A DNA stretch of 64,000 nt from Vicugna pacos (lineage: Eukaryota > Chordata > Mammalia > Artiodactyla > Camelidae). Made by a program: the position numbers and the translations under genes. Shown piece after piece: positions 11,190 through 23,971 of this stretch. The DNA is taken from contig NC_133023.1 of the NCBI RefSeq assembly GCF_048564905.1, positions 92,383,878 through 92,447,877 of the forward strand. Reading direction: 5' to 3'. Numbering within the stretch: the first letter of the stretch is position 1; the number at the start of each line of letters is the position of its first letter. A model generated the notes under the pieces. That model searched no databases and was not told the origin of the DNA. It saw only the letters and a program-made list of their open reading frames with translations.

Positions 11190-12660
11190 AGTTATGCATA
11201 TAACTGCTGTTGAGTTGAGCCTTTTACAATGATAAAATTTCCTTATCTTGCATAATATTTCTTAAAGTAGATTTTGTCTGATGTTAATATAGTCACACTT
11301 CTCGGTTGGTATTTGTATTGTGTATCTTTCTCCTTAATTTTACATTCAACCTATTTCTGAATTTACATTTAAAGTGTCTTTCTTGTTTCTGGTAAATAGA
11401 TATAGTCGGAGGCTCTATTTTTTTTAAATCCAATCTGATAATTTAGTTATTTGCAATGGAGTGTTTAGTTTATTTATATTTAGTGTAATTGCTGATATAG
11501 TTGGCCTTAAGTTTACTTTCTTGCCATTTGCTTTGTTTCTGTCTCATCTATTTTCTTGATTTCTTTATTTTGCCTTTTTTGCCTTCTTTGTTTTAATGAA
11601 GTATTTTTTGGTTTTTTTCTATTTTATCTCCTCTGTTAGTCTTTTGGTTATGCCTTTCTGTATCATTCCTTTACATGTCACTCTAAAATTTTAAAAAATC
11701 CATCTGTAACTTATAATAGTCTGCCTTAAATTAGTATTTTTACCACATTCAGAGCAATACAAGAACCTTATAGCAGTTTAGCACTGTTTACCCCTCCCAC
11801 CCTTTTAGTTATCACATAGTATATTTTACATTTAACCCTACAAAACATTATTATTGTTGTTATTTTAAATAGTCAATAGTCTTTTATAATTACCAAAATA
11901 TTTGCCCTTACCAGTCCTGTTCATTCTTTCTTGCACTTCCATGCTCATATCTGGAATAATTTCCTTCCAGCTTTCAAGAACTTCTTTTAGTGTGTTTTCT
12001 ATTATAAGCTTGCTCTAAAAAAATTCAGCCTGTTTTGTCTGAGAATGTCTCTTTTTCAATAATTTTTGAAATATATTTTTACTAGAAGTTATTTCATTGT
12101 CCTCTGCTTTCCATAGTTTCTGTTGATAAGTCAGCTATTTTCTTATATTGTTCTCCTAAGGAAATGTGTTTTTTTTCCCTGTAGGCATTTTTAAGATTTT
12201 CACTTTAACTGTGGTTTGAGCAGCTTGACTACAGTGTACATAAGTGTTTTTTTTTTCATACTTGTTCTACTTGAGGTTTACTGAACTTCTGGAATTTGTG
12301 ACTTAATGTGTTTCATCACATTTAAAACATTGTCAGTCATCATCTCTTTAAATATTACATCTGTCCCATTCTTCTCTTTCTCTGGGACTTCAATTACATA
12401 TATGTTGAAACTTCAGCAATATCCCATGACTCTCTTATGTGCTATTTTGATTTTTACATTCTTTTTTCTCTTGAACTTCAGTTTAGACATTTTGTTGACC
12501 TATCAATAGGCTTATCTTCTAGTTTACTGATACTATTTTCAGCTGTGTGCAGTCTGCTCTTATATGCATCCAATGAGTTCTTAATTTCAAATACTATATC
12601 TTGTAGTTCTAGAATGTCCATTTAATTCTTTTTATAATTATCTATTTACATATACCATCT
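11190..12660 (-). mobile_element. Old L1 3' region, antisense
   Basis: T-rich on the plus strand, with blocks typical of L1M ORF2-end and 3' UTR complement: 'tagattttgtctgatgttaa', 'tttatatttagtgtaattgc', 'catagtttctgttgataagt' and 'tttctctgggacttcaatta'. It is long and highly diverged, with no open frame surviving. Confidence 0.62.
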
Positions 12661-13320
12661 TTTCATTCATCTCATTTTATTATTTACATCCCCAACTCCA
12701 TTGCTCTTCCTCTTCTATTGGTCTGGCAGTAACTCCTTTACAATAGTTCTTGTCATTCTCGTTCACTCTTCCAGACAATACACTCATCAATGCCTTTGTT
12801 CCTTGGTTTAGGACCAGTCTTTGGCCTCTTTTTCATGACTCTAACCTCAGTTTCCCAGGAATCTGACCATCAGTCCCCAAATTCCCTTCATAATGTTGAT
12901 CATTGAAGTCTTCCCAAATAGTTCAGAGGTTCTTAGCTGGGATTAGCACCTTCCTTTTCCTACTTGAGTCTATGCAAGGGTGTGTGTATGTGTGTGTGTA
13001 TATGTGTATGTGTGTTTAATGCTTAGGCATATTTCTTCAGGGTCGAAAGGGCATAGTTTTCACATAATCAAAACAATTAATGAATATGCAAGTATTTGGT
13101 GTTATGGGAAAATCATGTCTATTAATTTATAAAATTAGACACACAGATTACAATAATAGGCATTTCTGACCATTTATTTTCTAATTTTTTGCAATTAATC
13201 TTAAAATTTCTATAATGTGTAACCTTAACTACTTTCACTTATTTTGAAAGTAGTACATTGTGTTACATTGTTTCTAAGAATTTTAACCAGTTATGACTTT
13301 TTACCTACTTCATTACAAGT
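12661..13320. other. Intergenic with a TG-rich tract
   Basis: Apart from an impure TG/TA dinucleotide tract at about 12979-13017, I recognise nothing here. Confidence 0.45.
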
Positions 13321-13324
13321 TTAA

Positions 13325-14005
13325 TCAAAAATTTAATGTTTGTATACTCATGTTCACAGTAGCATTATTACAATAGTCAAAAGGTGGAAATAATTCAAAT
13401 GTATATTAACAGATGAATGAATTTTAAAATGGTATATATATATATATATAATAGAATACTATTCAGCCTTAAAGAAGAAGTAAATTCTGACAAATGCTAC
13501 AACAGGATGAACCTTGAGGACGTTATGTAAAGTGAACTGAGCCAGTCACAAGACAAATATTTTATGGTTTTACTTACGTGAGGTATTAAGAATAGTCAAA
13601 TTCATAGAAAAAGAAAGTAGAATGGTGGTTGTCAGGGGTTGAATGTAGGGCAAGTGGAGAATTGGTTTTTCTTTAATTAAAGTATAGTTGATTTATAATA
13701 CTATGGTAGTTTCACGGGGGATAAACTGGGAGTATGAAATTAACAAATGCACACTACAAGATATAAAATAGATAAACAACAAGGATTACCTGTATAGCCC
13801 AGGAAACTATATTCAATATCTTGTAATACCTATAATGGAAGAGAATTTTTTAATGAATATAGAATTTCAGTTTTGCAAGTTTAAAAAGTTCTGGAGATTG
13901 ATCACACAACAGTGTAAATACACTTAACACTACTGTATTGTGCACTTAACAATTGTTAAGGTGGTAAGTTTTATGTTATGTGAATTTTATCACAATTAAG
14001 AAAAA
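13325..14005 (+). mobile_element. Old L1 3' end (split by a younger L1)
   Basis: The ORF2 tail is recognisable from 'ctcatgttcacagtagcatt' through 'atagaatactattcagcctt' and 'caggatgaaccttgaggacg', followed by the 3' UTR 'aatggtggttgtcaggggtt'. The 3' UTR stops near 13669 and resumes near 13863 ('aatttcagttttgcaagttt') to end at 'tgaattttatcacaattaag'. The gap is a younger L1 insertion. A (TA)n run at 13435-13450 sits in the ORF2 part. Confidence 0.8.
13670..13862 (+). mobile_element. Young L1 3' end with inverted start, nested in older L1
   Basis: The first ~43 bp ('aattaaagtatagttgattt') are the complement of the cetartiodactyl L1 3' region. From about 13714 the sequence switches to the sense strand ('gataaacaacaaggattacc', 'ttcaatatcttgtaatacct'). 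Such head inversions arise by twin priming during L1 integration. It interrupts the 3' UTR of an older L1, which fixes their relative age. Confidence 0.72.
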
Positions 14006-14808
14006 ATAGAGTTTAGTATTTTTAGAGCTGTAAATGAGTGATGTTCATGGAAGAACTATGACCATGTAAGAAATACTGAATAAGTGTTAGAGGAAAAAAA
14101 TAAACTGCAGAATGAAGATGAAACAATGATAATAAAAATGGAGAAAAGCTTGAAGGAAAAGAAGAATTATGCATAAGATTAAGAATGAAAAACAGGACAA
14201 TAAAATGGAAGTGTTATGTATATGAGTAATCAATAAGCAGTAATCAACTTGTAAGGTCATAATGTGGACAATGTTCATTCAACTGAGAGCCATGAAATAC
14301 AAGATATGAAGGACAAATGTTAAATATCTCACACACACACACACACACGCACACAGAGAAAATGATGTTCCTGTGGAAAAACGTCTGAGATATGTACTCT
14401 AATCCAAGAACTTATTACAGAAGATGCACCAGAAACAAAAAAAGAAAGAAAGAAAAATAGAGAATATATACAAGAGTATATATTCTTGTGCAACAGCATT
14501 TACATTAGTGGGTACCAAGATAAAAATTAGCTTGTATTTAGTCACAAAAAATATGTTCTCTCTCAAGACTTCATTGAACTCATTAAATGTTGTACCTATG
14601 AAGAAAATAAAACAAGACTAATAATTATGCTCACAATAAAATGGGCAAATAAAATATATTTTAGTATAATTATTAAGGTTTCCTAGATTAACGAATCTTT
14701 TGCTGGCCAAAGTTAAATTTTCAGATTCCTGTTGGGTAGTCAGGCCTGTATAAGGCACTTAGTAGGCTGACTCAATCGATCTGTTGAGTTACTAACAATG
14801 TGAGAATT
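14006..14808. other. Intergenic with (CA)n microsatellite
   Basis: Unique AT-rich DNA with a (CA)n tract at about 14331-14356, interrupted once by CG. I see no gene. Confidence 0.5.
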
Positions 14809-15159
14809 AAAGAAGAGTAATCAGGCTATTTTTTGCTATTGAGTTGTATGAGTTCTTTATGTATTTTGGGTATTAGTCCTTCATCAGATATATGATTTAC
14901 AAATATTTTCTTCCATTCCATAGGTTGCCTTTTCATTTTTTCTGGACAAATACTATATGATCTCATTTATGTGTGGAATCTAAAAGAAAGTCAACTCATA
15001 GAAACAGAGATGGATGTGTTAACTAACCTTATTATGGTAATCATTCTGCAACATATACATATATCAAATCATCAAACTGTACACCCTTAAACCTAACTTA
15101 ATGTTATATGTCAAATATGTCTCAATAAATTTGGAAATAAAGAGAAAAAAGAAGAGTAA
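14809..15159 (+). mobile_element. Twin-primed L1 insertion with 12-bp target duplication
   Basis: The left half (about 14822-14940) is the complement of L1 ORF2 ('gctattgagttgtatgagtt', 'ttccattccataggttgcct'). The right half (14941-15147) is the sense ORF2 tail and 3' UTR ('actatatgatctcatttatg', 'aaatcatcaaactgtacacc') with an A-rich end. A perfect 12-bp direct repeat AAAGAAGAGTAA bounds the whole at 14809-14820 and 15148-15159, so both halves entered in one event. Confidence 0.85.
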
Positions 15160-15529
15160 AACATTAGTTCTAGCATCCAAATTATGTTTATAAACTAACT
15201 GAGAAGAGGGCAATGAATGCATTGAAAATCATTAGAAGGCAAGTGAGTAAAAAGAAAGGAATGAGCTGTTGTCATCCCAATGCTAAGTTAATGGCTTTCG
15301 AGATAGGCAAAAGCAGTGTGGGTCAGAAAACCAGAAAAGTGAGAGGAATGGTTCTAGACTTGTCAAAACATAAGTTATTTTCATCAATGGCCTTTTGCTT
15401 ATGATAAAAGCCCTACTCTAGATGTCTAAAAAATTATGTGGAAATTTGTTCACGCAGTTAAAAAGTCTGGGGGTCAATCTAGCTTAAGGAAAAACTGGGT
15501 GTGGGGGATCAATCGTATCGCCAGGATAT
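15160..15529. other. Intergenic, nothing recognised
   Basis: No repeat, RNA gene or supported coding exon is visible. Confidence 0.4.
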
Positions 15530-15950
15530 TCCCCGTGTTTCTCTCTCTTGCATTGCCCATTGTTTCATTGTCTCAGCTCTACTTTCCCCTTTGCTCGCAT
15601 CTTTAGTTGGTAGACTCTTCCATATGATGATAAAGATGGCTATCAGCAGCTCTAGGCTTAACAAACCCAGCAGAAAGAGAGTAGCATTCATTTCCTAATA
15701 ATTACAACAAAGTCCCAGGTTTGATTTGTGTCACCTGCCCATCCCTAAATCTGATTCTGTGCCTGTTTGGTCTGTCCTGGGTCGTATATCCACTTCTGGA
15801 ACTAGGTAGGGAATGGGGTTGGGGTATGACCTCTTCTGCAACTCTATTGATTGAGTTAAGAGGAGTTGGGGTTTCCCAAAGGAAAATCTGGATTTTTTTA
15901 CTTAAAGAAGGGGAATAAGATGTTGGCAGTTATAAATAGCAGTTGTCTAT
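15530..15950 (+). repeat. Probable ancient interspersed repeat, family unassigned
   Basis: Blocks 'gtcccaggtttgatttgtgt', 'cacctgcccatccctaaatc' and 'caaaggaaaatctggatttt' resemble a widespread ancient mammalian repeat that I cannot name with certainty. There is no coding potential. Confidence 0.35.
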
Positions 15951-16489
15951 TTACAATATCTTGACAAAACTAGATTTGAGTCACTTACAAACTCTTTGGG
16001 AATAGAAAATTGTTGGAGCAATTTTCTTCCTCATGTCTTCCTTCCAATTTTGGTCTATAAAAGAGGGGCTTCTGCCCCTTCATAAATATTGAATAGAGCT
16101 TATGCTCTTTTTCTCTACCTCTCACTCACTGTTTCACTGTTTCTATCCAAGAGGAGTGACTTATATGTTTGCTGAAACTGGGGGGAAAAGATTGAGTATG
16201 TGCAGCTCAGGCCAGTGTCCCCAACCATGACGTTGCCAGGTGGTAAATGCACTGAGTCTAGGCTTCTTTGTTCTTTGTGTTGGTAGCAAGTCAGTCTGGT
16301 TTGATGTGGAGGAGGGGCAAAATGGCAGGTTTTAGAATCCTATTTGTGGCCACAGATCTACACCACATTCTCCATTCAAGCCTTATCAACAATAAGGCTG
16401 ATGTTTTTGTCTGTGATTCCATATCTATTTTTCAAATGTTTCTAAATGTAGGTGGTCAAATAGATATGACTGATACCACTTGAATTGGT

Positions 16490-16655
16490 GTGCAGGGGTA
16501 AGCAGTATACCCAGTTGGAAACCAGGTGACCTAGGTTTCAAGACCAGCAAGTAGGTCACTTCCCTTCTCTGGGATTCCCTTTTCTCATTTATAAAACAAG
16601 TGAGTGAGCTTTGGAGAGCTCTAAGGGTATCTCCAGATCTAACATGTCATGATTA
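16490..16655 (+). mobile_element. MIR-family SINE, sense
   Basis: The pattern 'gtgacctaggtttcaagacc', 'gtcacttcccttctctggga' and 'tttataaaacaagtgagtga' follows the MIR order of tRNA-related part, core and 3' part. It is diverged and partial. Confidence 0.6.
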
Positions 16656-18282
16656 TCTTTGGGCAATAAACTGAATCTTGAAGGAAATATATGATTCAGA
16701 TTTTTAAAGACAAGGAAGTGAAGAGTTGGGGAGAGGCTAGCACGGATGAAAGCATCAAAAGAAGAGTTCGCATTGTAAGTACAAAGAATAGAAAGAGGCA
16801 GGGCTCATTGTCCAGCCCAGGCATTGCAGACTGATTCACCTTGACTACAGTTTAAGTTTATGCACATAAAAGGATAGAGGATTGAGACATAATCACGTGG
16901 AGGAGGAGTTTCACTGGTGCATGTCTTCAAAAATCCTCTATTGATCTTATGAACTTTATGATCTGATCTTAAGAAATATTCCAAGCAGGAAGATGAAAAA
17001 TATCACTAACTATGTTTTTAAATCTCTATAATTCCTATCTTAAAGAACAGAAAAGGGATGGGATCTTGGACTAACCACATGTGATTACTTTTTTTACCTG
17101 GATTCCTTATCAAATGAATATAGCAGATTTTTTTCCTTAGGCTCCATTTCATGAGTTTAACATTCATTATATCTGGCTTCTCTGACCTTGTCCTATTTTT
17201 TATTTTGATTCCAGATCTAACATGTCACTATTATCACTGGATAATAATAAGAAAATAGAATACATGATATTTTATATTGATATATATATATATATATATA
17301 TAATGTCTCAGCATATATTTCTTGCTTTAATTTCTCAAGTCCCGCGCCTAACGGCTCTACCCATTTGGGTAGCTCACACTGATGCACTGGAAAAGCTGTG
17401 AATGTGTTGATTATGTCTCATCATGTCTTTATATCTTCAGGCAAAAGCTCTCACTTCCTAACCTAGAATCCTTCTGGCTGGTACCAGTAGACATTCAGAG
17501 ACATCTTTTACATTCATCTTTAGTGTTTTTAGTATTGATTGATTGATTACAAGGAACTCTTACATGAGGCCATAGTCACCACTTGAAGGAAGAAGAGTGG
17601 TAAGAAGGCATTTGTTCCCCATCAGAACATATTATTAAGTTGAAAGTTCTTTTTGAAAAAAACAGCAGCCCAGCATCGTAAGTCATGTGGAAAGGAGGGC
17701 CTGACCTCCTGCATAGCCTGACCTGACACTAGAACACCTGCTAAGCTCCAGCCAAAGCTGTTAAGTCTCTGTTATTTTGCATGATCCTGGGCTGTAGTCT
17801 CTGACAACCTTAGTGACTACCACTCCCCCAGCCCCTTTCTGAAGAAATCAGCCCCAGGATTCTTTCTGCATAAAGTTCCTGGAGCCTATGTCATATGCCT
17901 TGGGAGCAGCTAACCCTGGGGGTGTCATTAGCTCCAGCCATGGTACACTGAACCAGAGATCTGCACATAATCAAGGCCAACTTTATCTAAGATTGTTTGG
18001 CTTGGAACATTGCCTTATTACAGTGCTCTGTATTAAAAGGTATTGGTGACAAGGGCTAGCAGCTATCGGATGGGCGTGAAGAAACCCGTCTGTCCTCGTG
18101 GTGCCTTATTGAGAAACCCTGCTCTCGGAAGCCCTATAGATATAGAGGAGGTAGAGAAGAAGGAGTCTCTGAGGTGCTGAATGAAACCCGGTAATCATCC
18201 AAGTCTAGAAATTACTGCGATCTGAAAAATCTATGTGGATAAGAAGATGGTAAGTTCCCCTGAGAGGCAGGAGAGCCTAAAG
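16656..18282. other. Intergenic with (TA)n microsatellite
   Basis: Unique sequence with a pure (TA)n run at about 17281-17302. I see no exon or RNA gene. Confidence 0.5.
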
Positions 18283-18520
18283 GTGGGGTGCAGACTCAGG
18301 AGCCATACTGCCTGTGTTTGAATCCTAGCCCTGTCACTTAGTAGCTATGTGATCTTAAGTGACATCAACTTTCTGTACCTTAGTTTCTCCATCTGGAAAA
18401 CAGGGATAATGGTGGTACCTAGCAGGCTGAATTGTGAGGCTGAAATGAGTGAATGAATGCATGTTAACACGCAGAACGATGGCTGGCACAGAGTAAGTGC
18501 TCAAAAAGACAGAAGGCTCT
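18283..18520 (+). mobile_element. MIR SINE, nearly full length
   Basis: Blocks in order: 'tgcctgtgtttgaatcctag' (box B region of the tRNA-related head), 'gtcacttagtagctatgtga', 'cagggataatggtggtacct', then the 3' part 'ggcacagagtaagtgctcaa'. At about 240 bp it is close to the full ~260-bp family length. Confidence 0.85.
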
Positions 18521-19500
18521 TATTATTTTATCCTGGTTCTTAAGTGAGGCAGAATGACTTGCTGAGGTGCTGTGTTTCTTTCTCCTCGGTTTTTCCTTTT
18601 CTGTATCCCAAAGAGGACTCCAAGTCTTTTGTTTTCTCTTTCTTGGGTAGAGAGTGGGTTGGGTTTCAGGGCCCAAAGTCTATCTTCCTAGCTTTTGTTT
18701 ACCTGGAATCCTGAGCATATTGTAAGGATTACGCTCAAAGGAGAGAAAGGAAGGTGTTGACTTTAGAGTAGGCAGAAGAAGGAGTGAGATTTCTCCAAGC
18801 CTTGGGAAGAACTGCCAGCTGCCAGCTGGGGAGTAGTAAAGATCGGAGGTCACTTCCTAGCAGAACCCCTGGGAGTAGTGTATCTGTGGTCAGCCTTAGG
18901 AGGCCGGCTAGACTCGGTGCTGTGGCTTTCACTGGGCTTGGGAGAAGTGTGACTGCTTGCTTGTCCAGCACGATGCAGGCTTGAACTAAAAAACATGATG
19001 GCCTGAGGATTAGAGATGCTCTCACTATTTGAAATTTGTCATGCAAGTTTCCCAAATGATAATGGGGTCTTCAGGAGGGTAGGGAGCTCCAGAAAGTGTT
19101 TGGGATTTAATGTTTGTTAGTCTGGAACCGCTGAGATGTGGAGTTGAAATAAGCTTGATTTAAAGCAAGTAAGAACATATGATAGTTCTTATGCGCCCAC
19201 ATTTGAGGAGTAGCATCCGTACCAATTACACAATAAACTATCATTACCAAAAGTAATTAATTTTTAATAGAGTCTTTCTTTGTAATATTAGAAAGTCTAA
19301 GTTACATATAATTTTGGGCTAAGAAATAAGTTACAGGGGAAAGAGCCTTAGAGAGAATGAGAGGCCAGAGGGGTGGTGTGCGTAGTGGTGAGGATTTCCC
19401 CACTTGAAGTCTTTGTTTGTAATGGTGGAGTAATTAATGAAGCTGTTCTTCAGGGTTAAGTTCAGGCTTTGGGGCACATGGCATCTGTCACTTTAGAGTG
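18521..19500. other. Intergenic, no gene recognised
   Basis: Moderately GC-rich unique DNA. Overlapping short frames at 18735-19055 show no family motif and are probably chance. Confidence 0.4.
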
Positions 19501-19502
19501 GG

Positions 19503-19815
19503 TATTAAATTTGTAGGGCTGCTGTAACAAAATACCACAAACTGGGTAGCTTAATGCAACAGAAATTTATTCTCTCACAGTTCTGGATACTGAAAGTCTA
19601 AAGTCTATCATCCCAGCCATGCTTTCTTTGAAACCTACAGGGGATAATTCTTCCTTGTCTCCTATAGCTCCTGCTCTTTGCTGGTACTCCTTGGCCTATC
19701 TTGGCTCATCAATGAATTATTCCAATTGGCCTCCATCATCACTTCCATGAAGCTTCTTCAATGTAAGAAATGTCTTCTTCCTTTATACTGCTGTGGCATC
19801 TAATTCTTATCTTTC
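19503..19815 (-). mobile_element. MLT1-type MaLR LTR fossil, antisense
   Basis: The plus strand begins 'tagggctgctgtaacaaaat' and 'accacaaactgggtagctta', then 'ttctctcacagttctggata'. That is the complement of the MLT1/MST LTR end that carries the AATAAA region. The rest decays toward 19815. It is a solo or partial LTR with no internal sequence, of the age typical for early placental MaLR insertions. Confidence 0.68.
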
Positions 19816-21079
19816 TCGTGTGGTATATGTTGTAGCACAGTTATTTATGATTATGTCTGTTGTAGGCAATTTTTCAGTTGTCTGCTTAGACAGTCAAACC
19901 TCTACCTTGGAAATAACAGTCCAAAATAGCAGGGGAAACTTCTGCCTGCCATATTCATAGTACATTATCCTCACCATCTGATCATACTTGATTTGATGAT
20001 GGGTGGACAACTAACCAAACTGAATCAGTAAGTTTCTCTCCCTAGGGAATTTGATTTGAGACTCAGGGATTCCGATGAGTCCTAGTACTTTTGATTAAAC
20101 TGAAGATATATTAACCCAAGTGTTGCTAGGCCAACAGAAAGCTCAGAGAAACAAAGTTGTTCTGAACAAAGAGGAATAAAGTAAATGTGCAAAGAGAAAT
20201 GGCTGTAGTGTTAGGAGAAATTACAGATGAAAAATCAGGATGTTGGCATTTACTACTTACTCATTGCTTTCACTGAAGTTCTACAAGAGAGGAATTAACT
20301 CAAACTAGGCCTGAGGAAGTCTGCAGGTAGATAAAAAAAGAAATACAGCATTTCTAAGATAAATACTTTGTCTATGGACTGTAGTTTAAATTGACCAATT
20401 GTCCTATAATTTGGAGACTTTTACAAGATTGAAAAAACCAAGGGCTTCTGTATCTCAAAACTGAAGCTGGTACAATCAGTGGCAAAGAATGGCAGCAGCC
20501 ATAGCAGAAGATACAGTTGGTGGTCTGGGCCTTTCTCAAGTAGGTTCTGTTAAAAAATTCTCTGCAGACCAAGTGGGAAACCCTGCTGACAATGATCTAA
20601 TTACGAGTGATGTCTCCTTAACCAAGGTTATTTTAGGGCTAGGGAAATGGGTAGAGTATAGAGAGGAGTAGATCAAAAAGGGACACTTTAAAAAAAGAAA
20701 ACAAAGGAAACACAGTGGAAGATAAGAATAGATCTTGGAAAAATTCAGATCCCCCGGGTATCCCTCAAGCACCTCCTTGTATCAAAAGGAGGCCAATACT
20801 TCAGGTGCATCTTAAAAGAAAGAGGAAGCTTAGCTGTGCCTCCCTGACTCTAAGGTGATTGAGGGGCTGGGAGGCCAGGGAAGACTCTAAGGCTTGTTGC
20901 TAATTTTAAGACAGGAATATCTAAGCTGGTGTGAAGATTCAATGACATGAGCTGATGACACTTGTTCCTTTGACTACTACCTCATGAAACAGAATTGAAA
21001 TCAAAGGTATTGTGGTAAAATGTAGAATTTTACTTGCCTACCCCAACATCAGCTTTTCCTTCTTTAGTAAAAGATTCCT
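19816..21079. other. Intergenic, no gene recognised
   Basis: Unique AT-rich DNA. A frame at 20489-20671 and its neighbours have no recognisable motif. Confidence 0.4.
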
Positions 21080-21500
21080 AGTTTTTATCTGGACATATTG
21101 CCATTTGGAATGAAAAATTAGACTGTATTTTCCTACCTCTCTTACTTAGGCAAGGCTATGCCTTTAAGTTCTGGTCAATAAGGCATAGGCAATAGTGTTT
21201 TGTGGGCCTTCTGAGAAGTCTCCTTAGAAGGGAGGAGGCTTCCTCTTCTTCACCTTTCCCCATTCTACTGCTTGGAATAATGGATATGATAGCTGGAGTC
21301 CTCTCAGCCATCTTGGGCCATGAGGATGACAGCCATACCGTAGGGATAATGGAAAAGGGAGCTAAAAGAAAGTTGTGTCCTTCATACCATCTCTGGACAA
21401 CTTACATCCAGACTTTTGTGAAAGGAAGAAATAAACTTTAATCTTGGATAGGGCACTGTTCTTTGGGTTTTTATCTTATAGAAAACGAAATTTAATACCA
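21080..21500 (+). mobile_element. Old LTR-like fossil, sense
   Basis: The layout 'ccatcttgggccatgaggat' then 'ggaagaaataaactttaatc' and 'ctttgggtttttatcttata' has the form of an ancient ERVL/MaLR-like LTR: a coding-like purine-rich middle, AATAAA, then a T-rich U5-like end. Subfamily not determined, and no internal region. Confidence 0.42.
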
Positions 21501-22234
21501 TGTCATATATCCACTAAATTTCAAGGAAGTGCATTGCCAGAGGAAAGCAAAGCCTGGCCAAAAAAATAAATAAATAAACAAAGGCCTATGATTTTTCAAC
21601 CCCTAAGGCAATCCCCAAATCCCTGAACTCACATCTACAGGAAGTAAGTTGCTGAAATGGTGCAGTCCCCAGAAGAGTAAATCTTTCCAGTGCCCCTTTC
21701 AGGAGTAGCCAAGTACGGAAATGGACACGGGAGATGCCCTCAGAGAACACAGTCTGAGATATCCAGCTGGGCTGACCAAGAACTCTATTGCCAAGTCAAG
21801 GAGTTCTTGCTATTTATGTATATGGTACATAACTTGAAACAATTTTGATTGGTAATCTTTGTATGTTGTATTGCTTTTTCCATTTCCAAATGGGAGGTTT
21901 TATTTAATTTGTCCTGTTTTTCCTCCAGTATTGGATATTGGATAATTTGGATGGGATCAAATGCATCATTTACTTACAAGTGTGAGATCATGGGAAACGA
22001 TGTTAAGACCTGCCCACGATGACTGTGAATCCACTGAAAGATCTTGAACTTAACATTGGGTGCACTTGGGATATGTGAATTTGGATTGTCTCTCTGTATA
22101 GAGGCAGGAGAACATTTTCATTTGCATGTGGTATAGTGGCATAATATGAGTTGAAGACCTTTTGTAAATTGGGTGGGCTATCAAGTTCATATGTTGTTTT
22201 TGTCTGTCCAACATAGATTCCCTGGTTCAAAGAA
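21501..22234. other. Intergenic, nothing recognised
   Basis: A short A-rich (AAAT)n run at 21562-21580 is the only repeat seen. Confidence 0.4.
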
Positions 22235-22600
22235 TATATGCATAAACTCTAACCTGGCCAATTAGAATGTTAAATCTCCTGGCTTTAAGAATGGGCACGT
22301 GATCTAAACTGGTATAATCATGTGCCCAAAACTAGGCCAATGAATGAGCCCTTGGAATTATGTGGAACCATTGGGAACAATGAACTCTCTTCTTCTGGAC
22401 TGCTCACCTAGTTAGATGCAAGTGCGGACCCTTCCAATGATAAACGCAGAACTTGACCATCAGGATACGGCTGTGCCTGAAATGAAGTCATCCATAGACC
22501 TTTCAACTATTTGACCTAATATGTGCCCTCCTTTCTTAAACCAGCTTATTTTTAATTCTGTCACGTATAGCTGGAAGAACTCTGACAGATAGACACCCAT
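22235..22600 (+). mobile_element. Old LTR-like fossil, second copy of the 10.2 kb family
   Basis: The sequence has 'gggcacgtgatctaaactgg', 'gtgcccaaaactaggccaat' and an end 'cagcttatttttaattctgt' then 'ctctgacaga'. This matches the layout of the family seen at 9960-10420. It is a decayed fossil without internal viral sequence. Confidence 0.45.
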
Positions 22601-23134
22601 ATCCTTATAATGCACCCCTGCACCCATTATACTTATGCCCAGAATCATTTACTGATAGTAGCTTGTGGTTCATTCTCACTGCTATAGATATTTTTCCCTT
22701 CCATATTTATTCTTCCTTGTCTGATCTGCTTTTGAACCTCACATAAGAAGCCAACTGCCATCCTGTTTGTTGGTGGTACTTGTTTTTAAGCATTGCCTTG
22801 TTTAAGGAACTATTCCGGACAGTCCCAAAGGGAGAAGGAGTAATGGTGAAGGCTTGGAGATGGAAAAGACAGAGAAAGCAAAATGGGAGAGAGGTTTGGA
22901 AAACTTCATAGGAAATCTAGAAGACCAAACAGAAGGAAGGGAATTCAATTAGGAAGCTATTGCTACTTTGTTGGGTACCCTGTACTGTCTTGGTGCTCTG
23001 GGAGATACGGCAGAACCTCAGAAGGAAATGACTGGGTGGTTCAGTGAGGGAGGCTGATCCCTAAGAGGTGTCTCCCAGTCTTGCAAGTGGGATTCCTGTG
23101 TCCAAGCTTAGAAGTAGCAGTGTCATCTGCTTTA

Positions 23135-23515
23135 ATTGTTAAAAAATGCACATAACATAAAATTTACCATCTTGAGATGAATAAAGAAAATACAATGGAA
23201 TATTATTCAGCCATAAAAAGAAGGAAATCCTGCCACTTGCAACAACATGGACAGGCCTTGAGGGCATTATGCTAAGTCAAATAAGCCAGGCAGAGGAAGA
23301 CACTATATGACTTCATTTATATATGGAACCTAAATATATTGAACTCATAGAAACAGAGTAGAATGGTGGTAGCCAGGGGCTAGGGGTGGGGAAAACGGGA
23401 AGATGTTGGTCAAAGGGTACAAACTTCCAGTTATAAGTTGAGTAAGTTCTGGGAATATAATGTACAACATAGTGACTGTAGTTAATACTTCATTGTGTAC
23501 TTGAAAGTTGCTACA
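23135..23515 (+). mobile_element. L1 3' end with a short inverted lead
   Basis: A ~40-bp complement of an L1 3' UTR ('cataacataaaatttaccat') is followed from about 23180 by the sense ORF2 tail and 3' UTR ('aatattattcagccataaaa', 'atggtggtagccaggggcta', 'acaacatagtgactgtagtt'). The polarity switch suggests an inversion, but I found no target duplication. Confidence 0.7.
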
Positions 23516-23971
23516 ACTTTCCAGCTTAGATAAAGATCATATTATATTGGTGGTGACTAGTGTAGATATAAGACCAGAATACCTCTCTCTGAATGTTTAT
23601 GACTGTGTAAAGCCCTCAAGGTCCTTGAATGAGCATCCAGGGGAGGGATCCAGAGTGGAGGGGAAGGTTTTGAATTCTCTAACAGTCCATCAGGTGGGGA
23701 CTCAGAGAACATTAAATTTAAGTTGGAGAAATAAGGAAATTCCTTATACCAATTTTGTGGAGTATTTTCATAACCGTTGCACTGATTTGACTAAGTTTTT
23801 ATTACTTGCTGTAAAATAGGCTTGATTCTGTTTTCTCTTCTGTTAGTCTCTAAGGTCTTTACAACAGAATCCAAGTCTTTGTAATTTCTTTTTATTCCCC
23901 ATAGTAGAGGTATTTAAAAAAAGGTTAATTGTAGGAAATACTGCTAAAAGATCAGTGATAAATCTCAACTC

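Noticed and set aside
14331-14356. (CA)n and similar dinucleotide tracts as regulatory Z-DNA elements
   Set aside because: Ordinary microsatellites in intergenic DNA with no gene start nearby.
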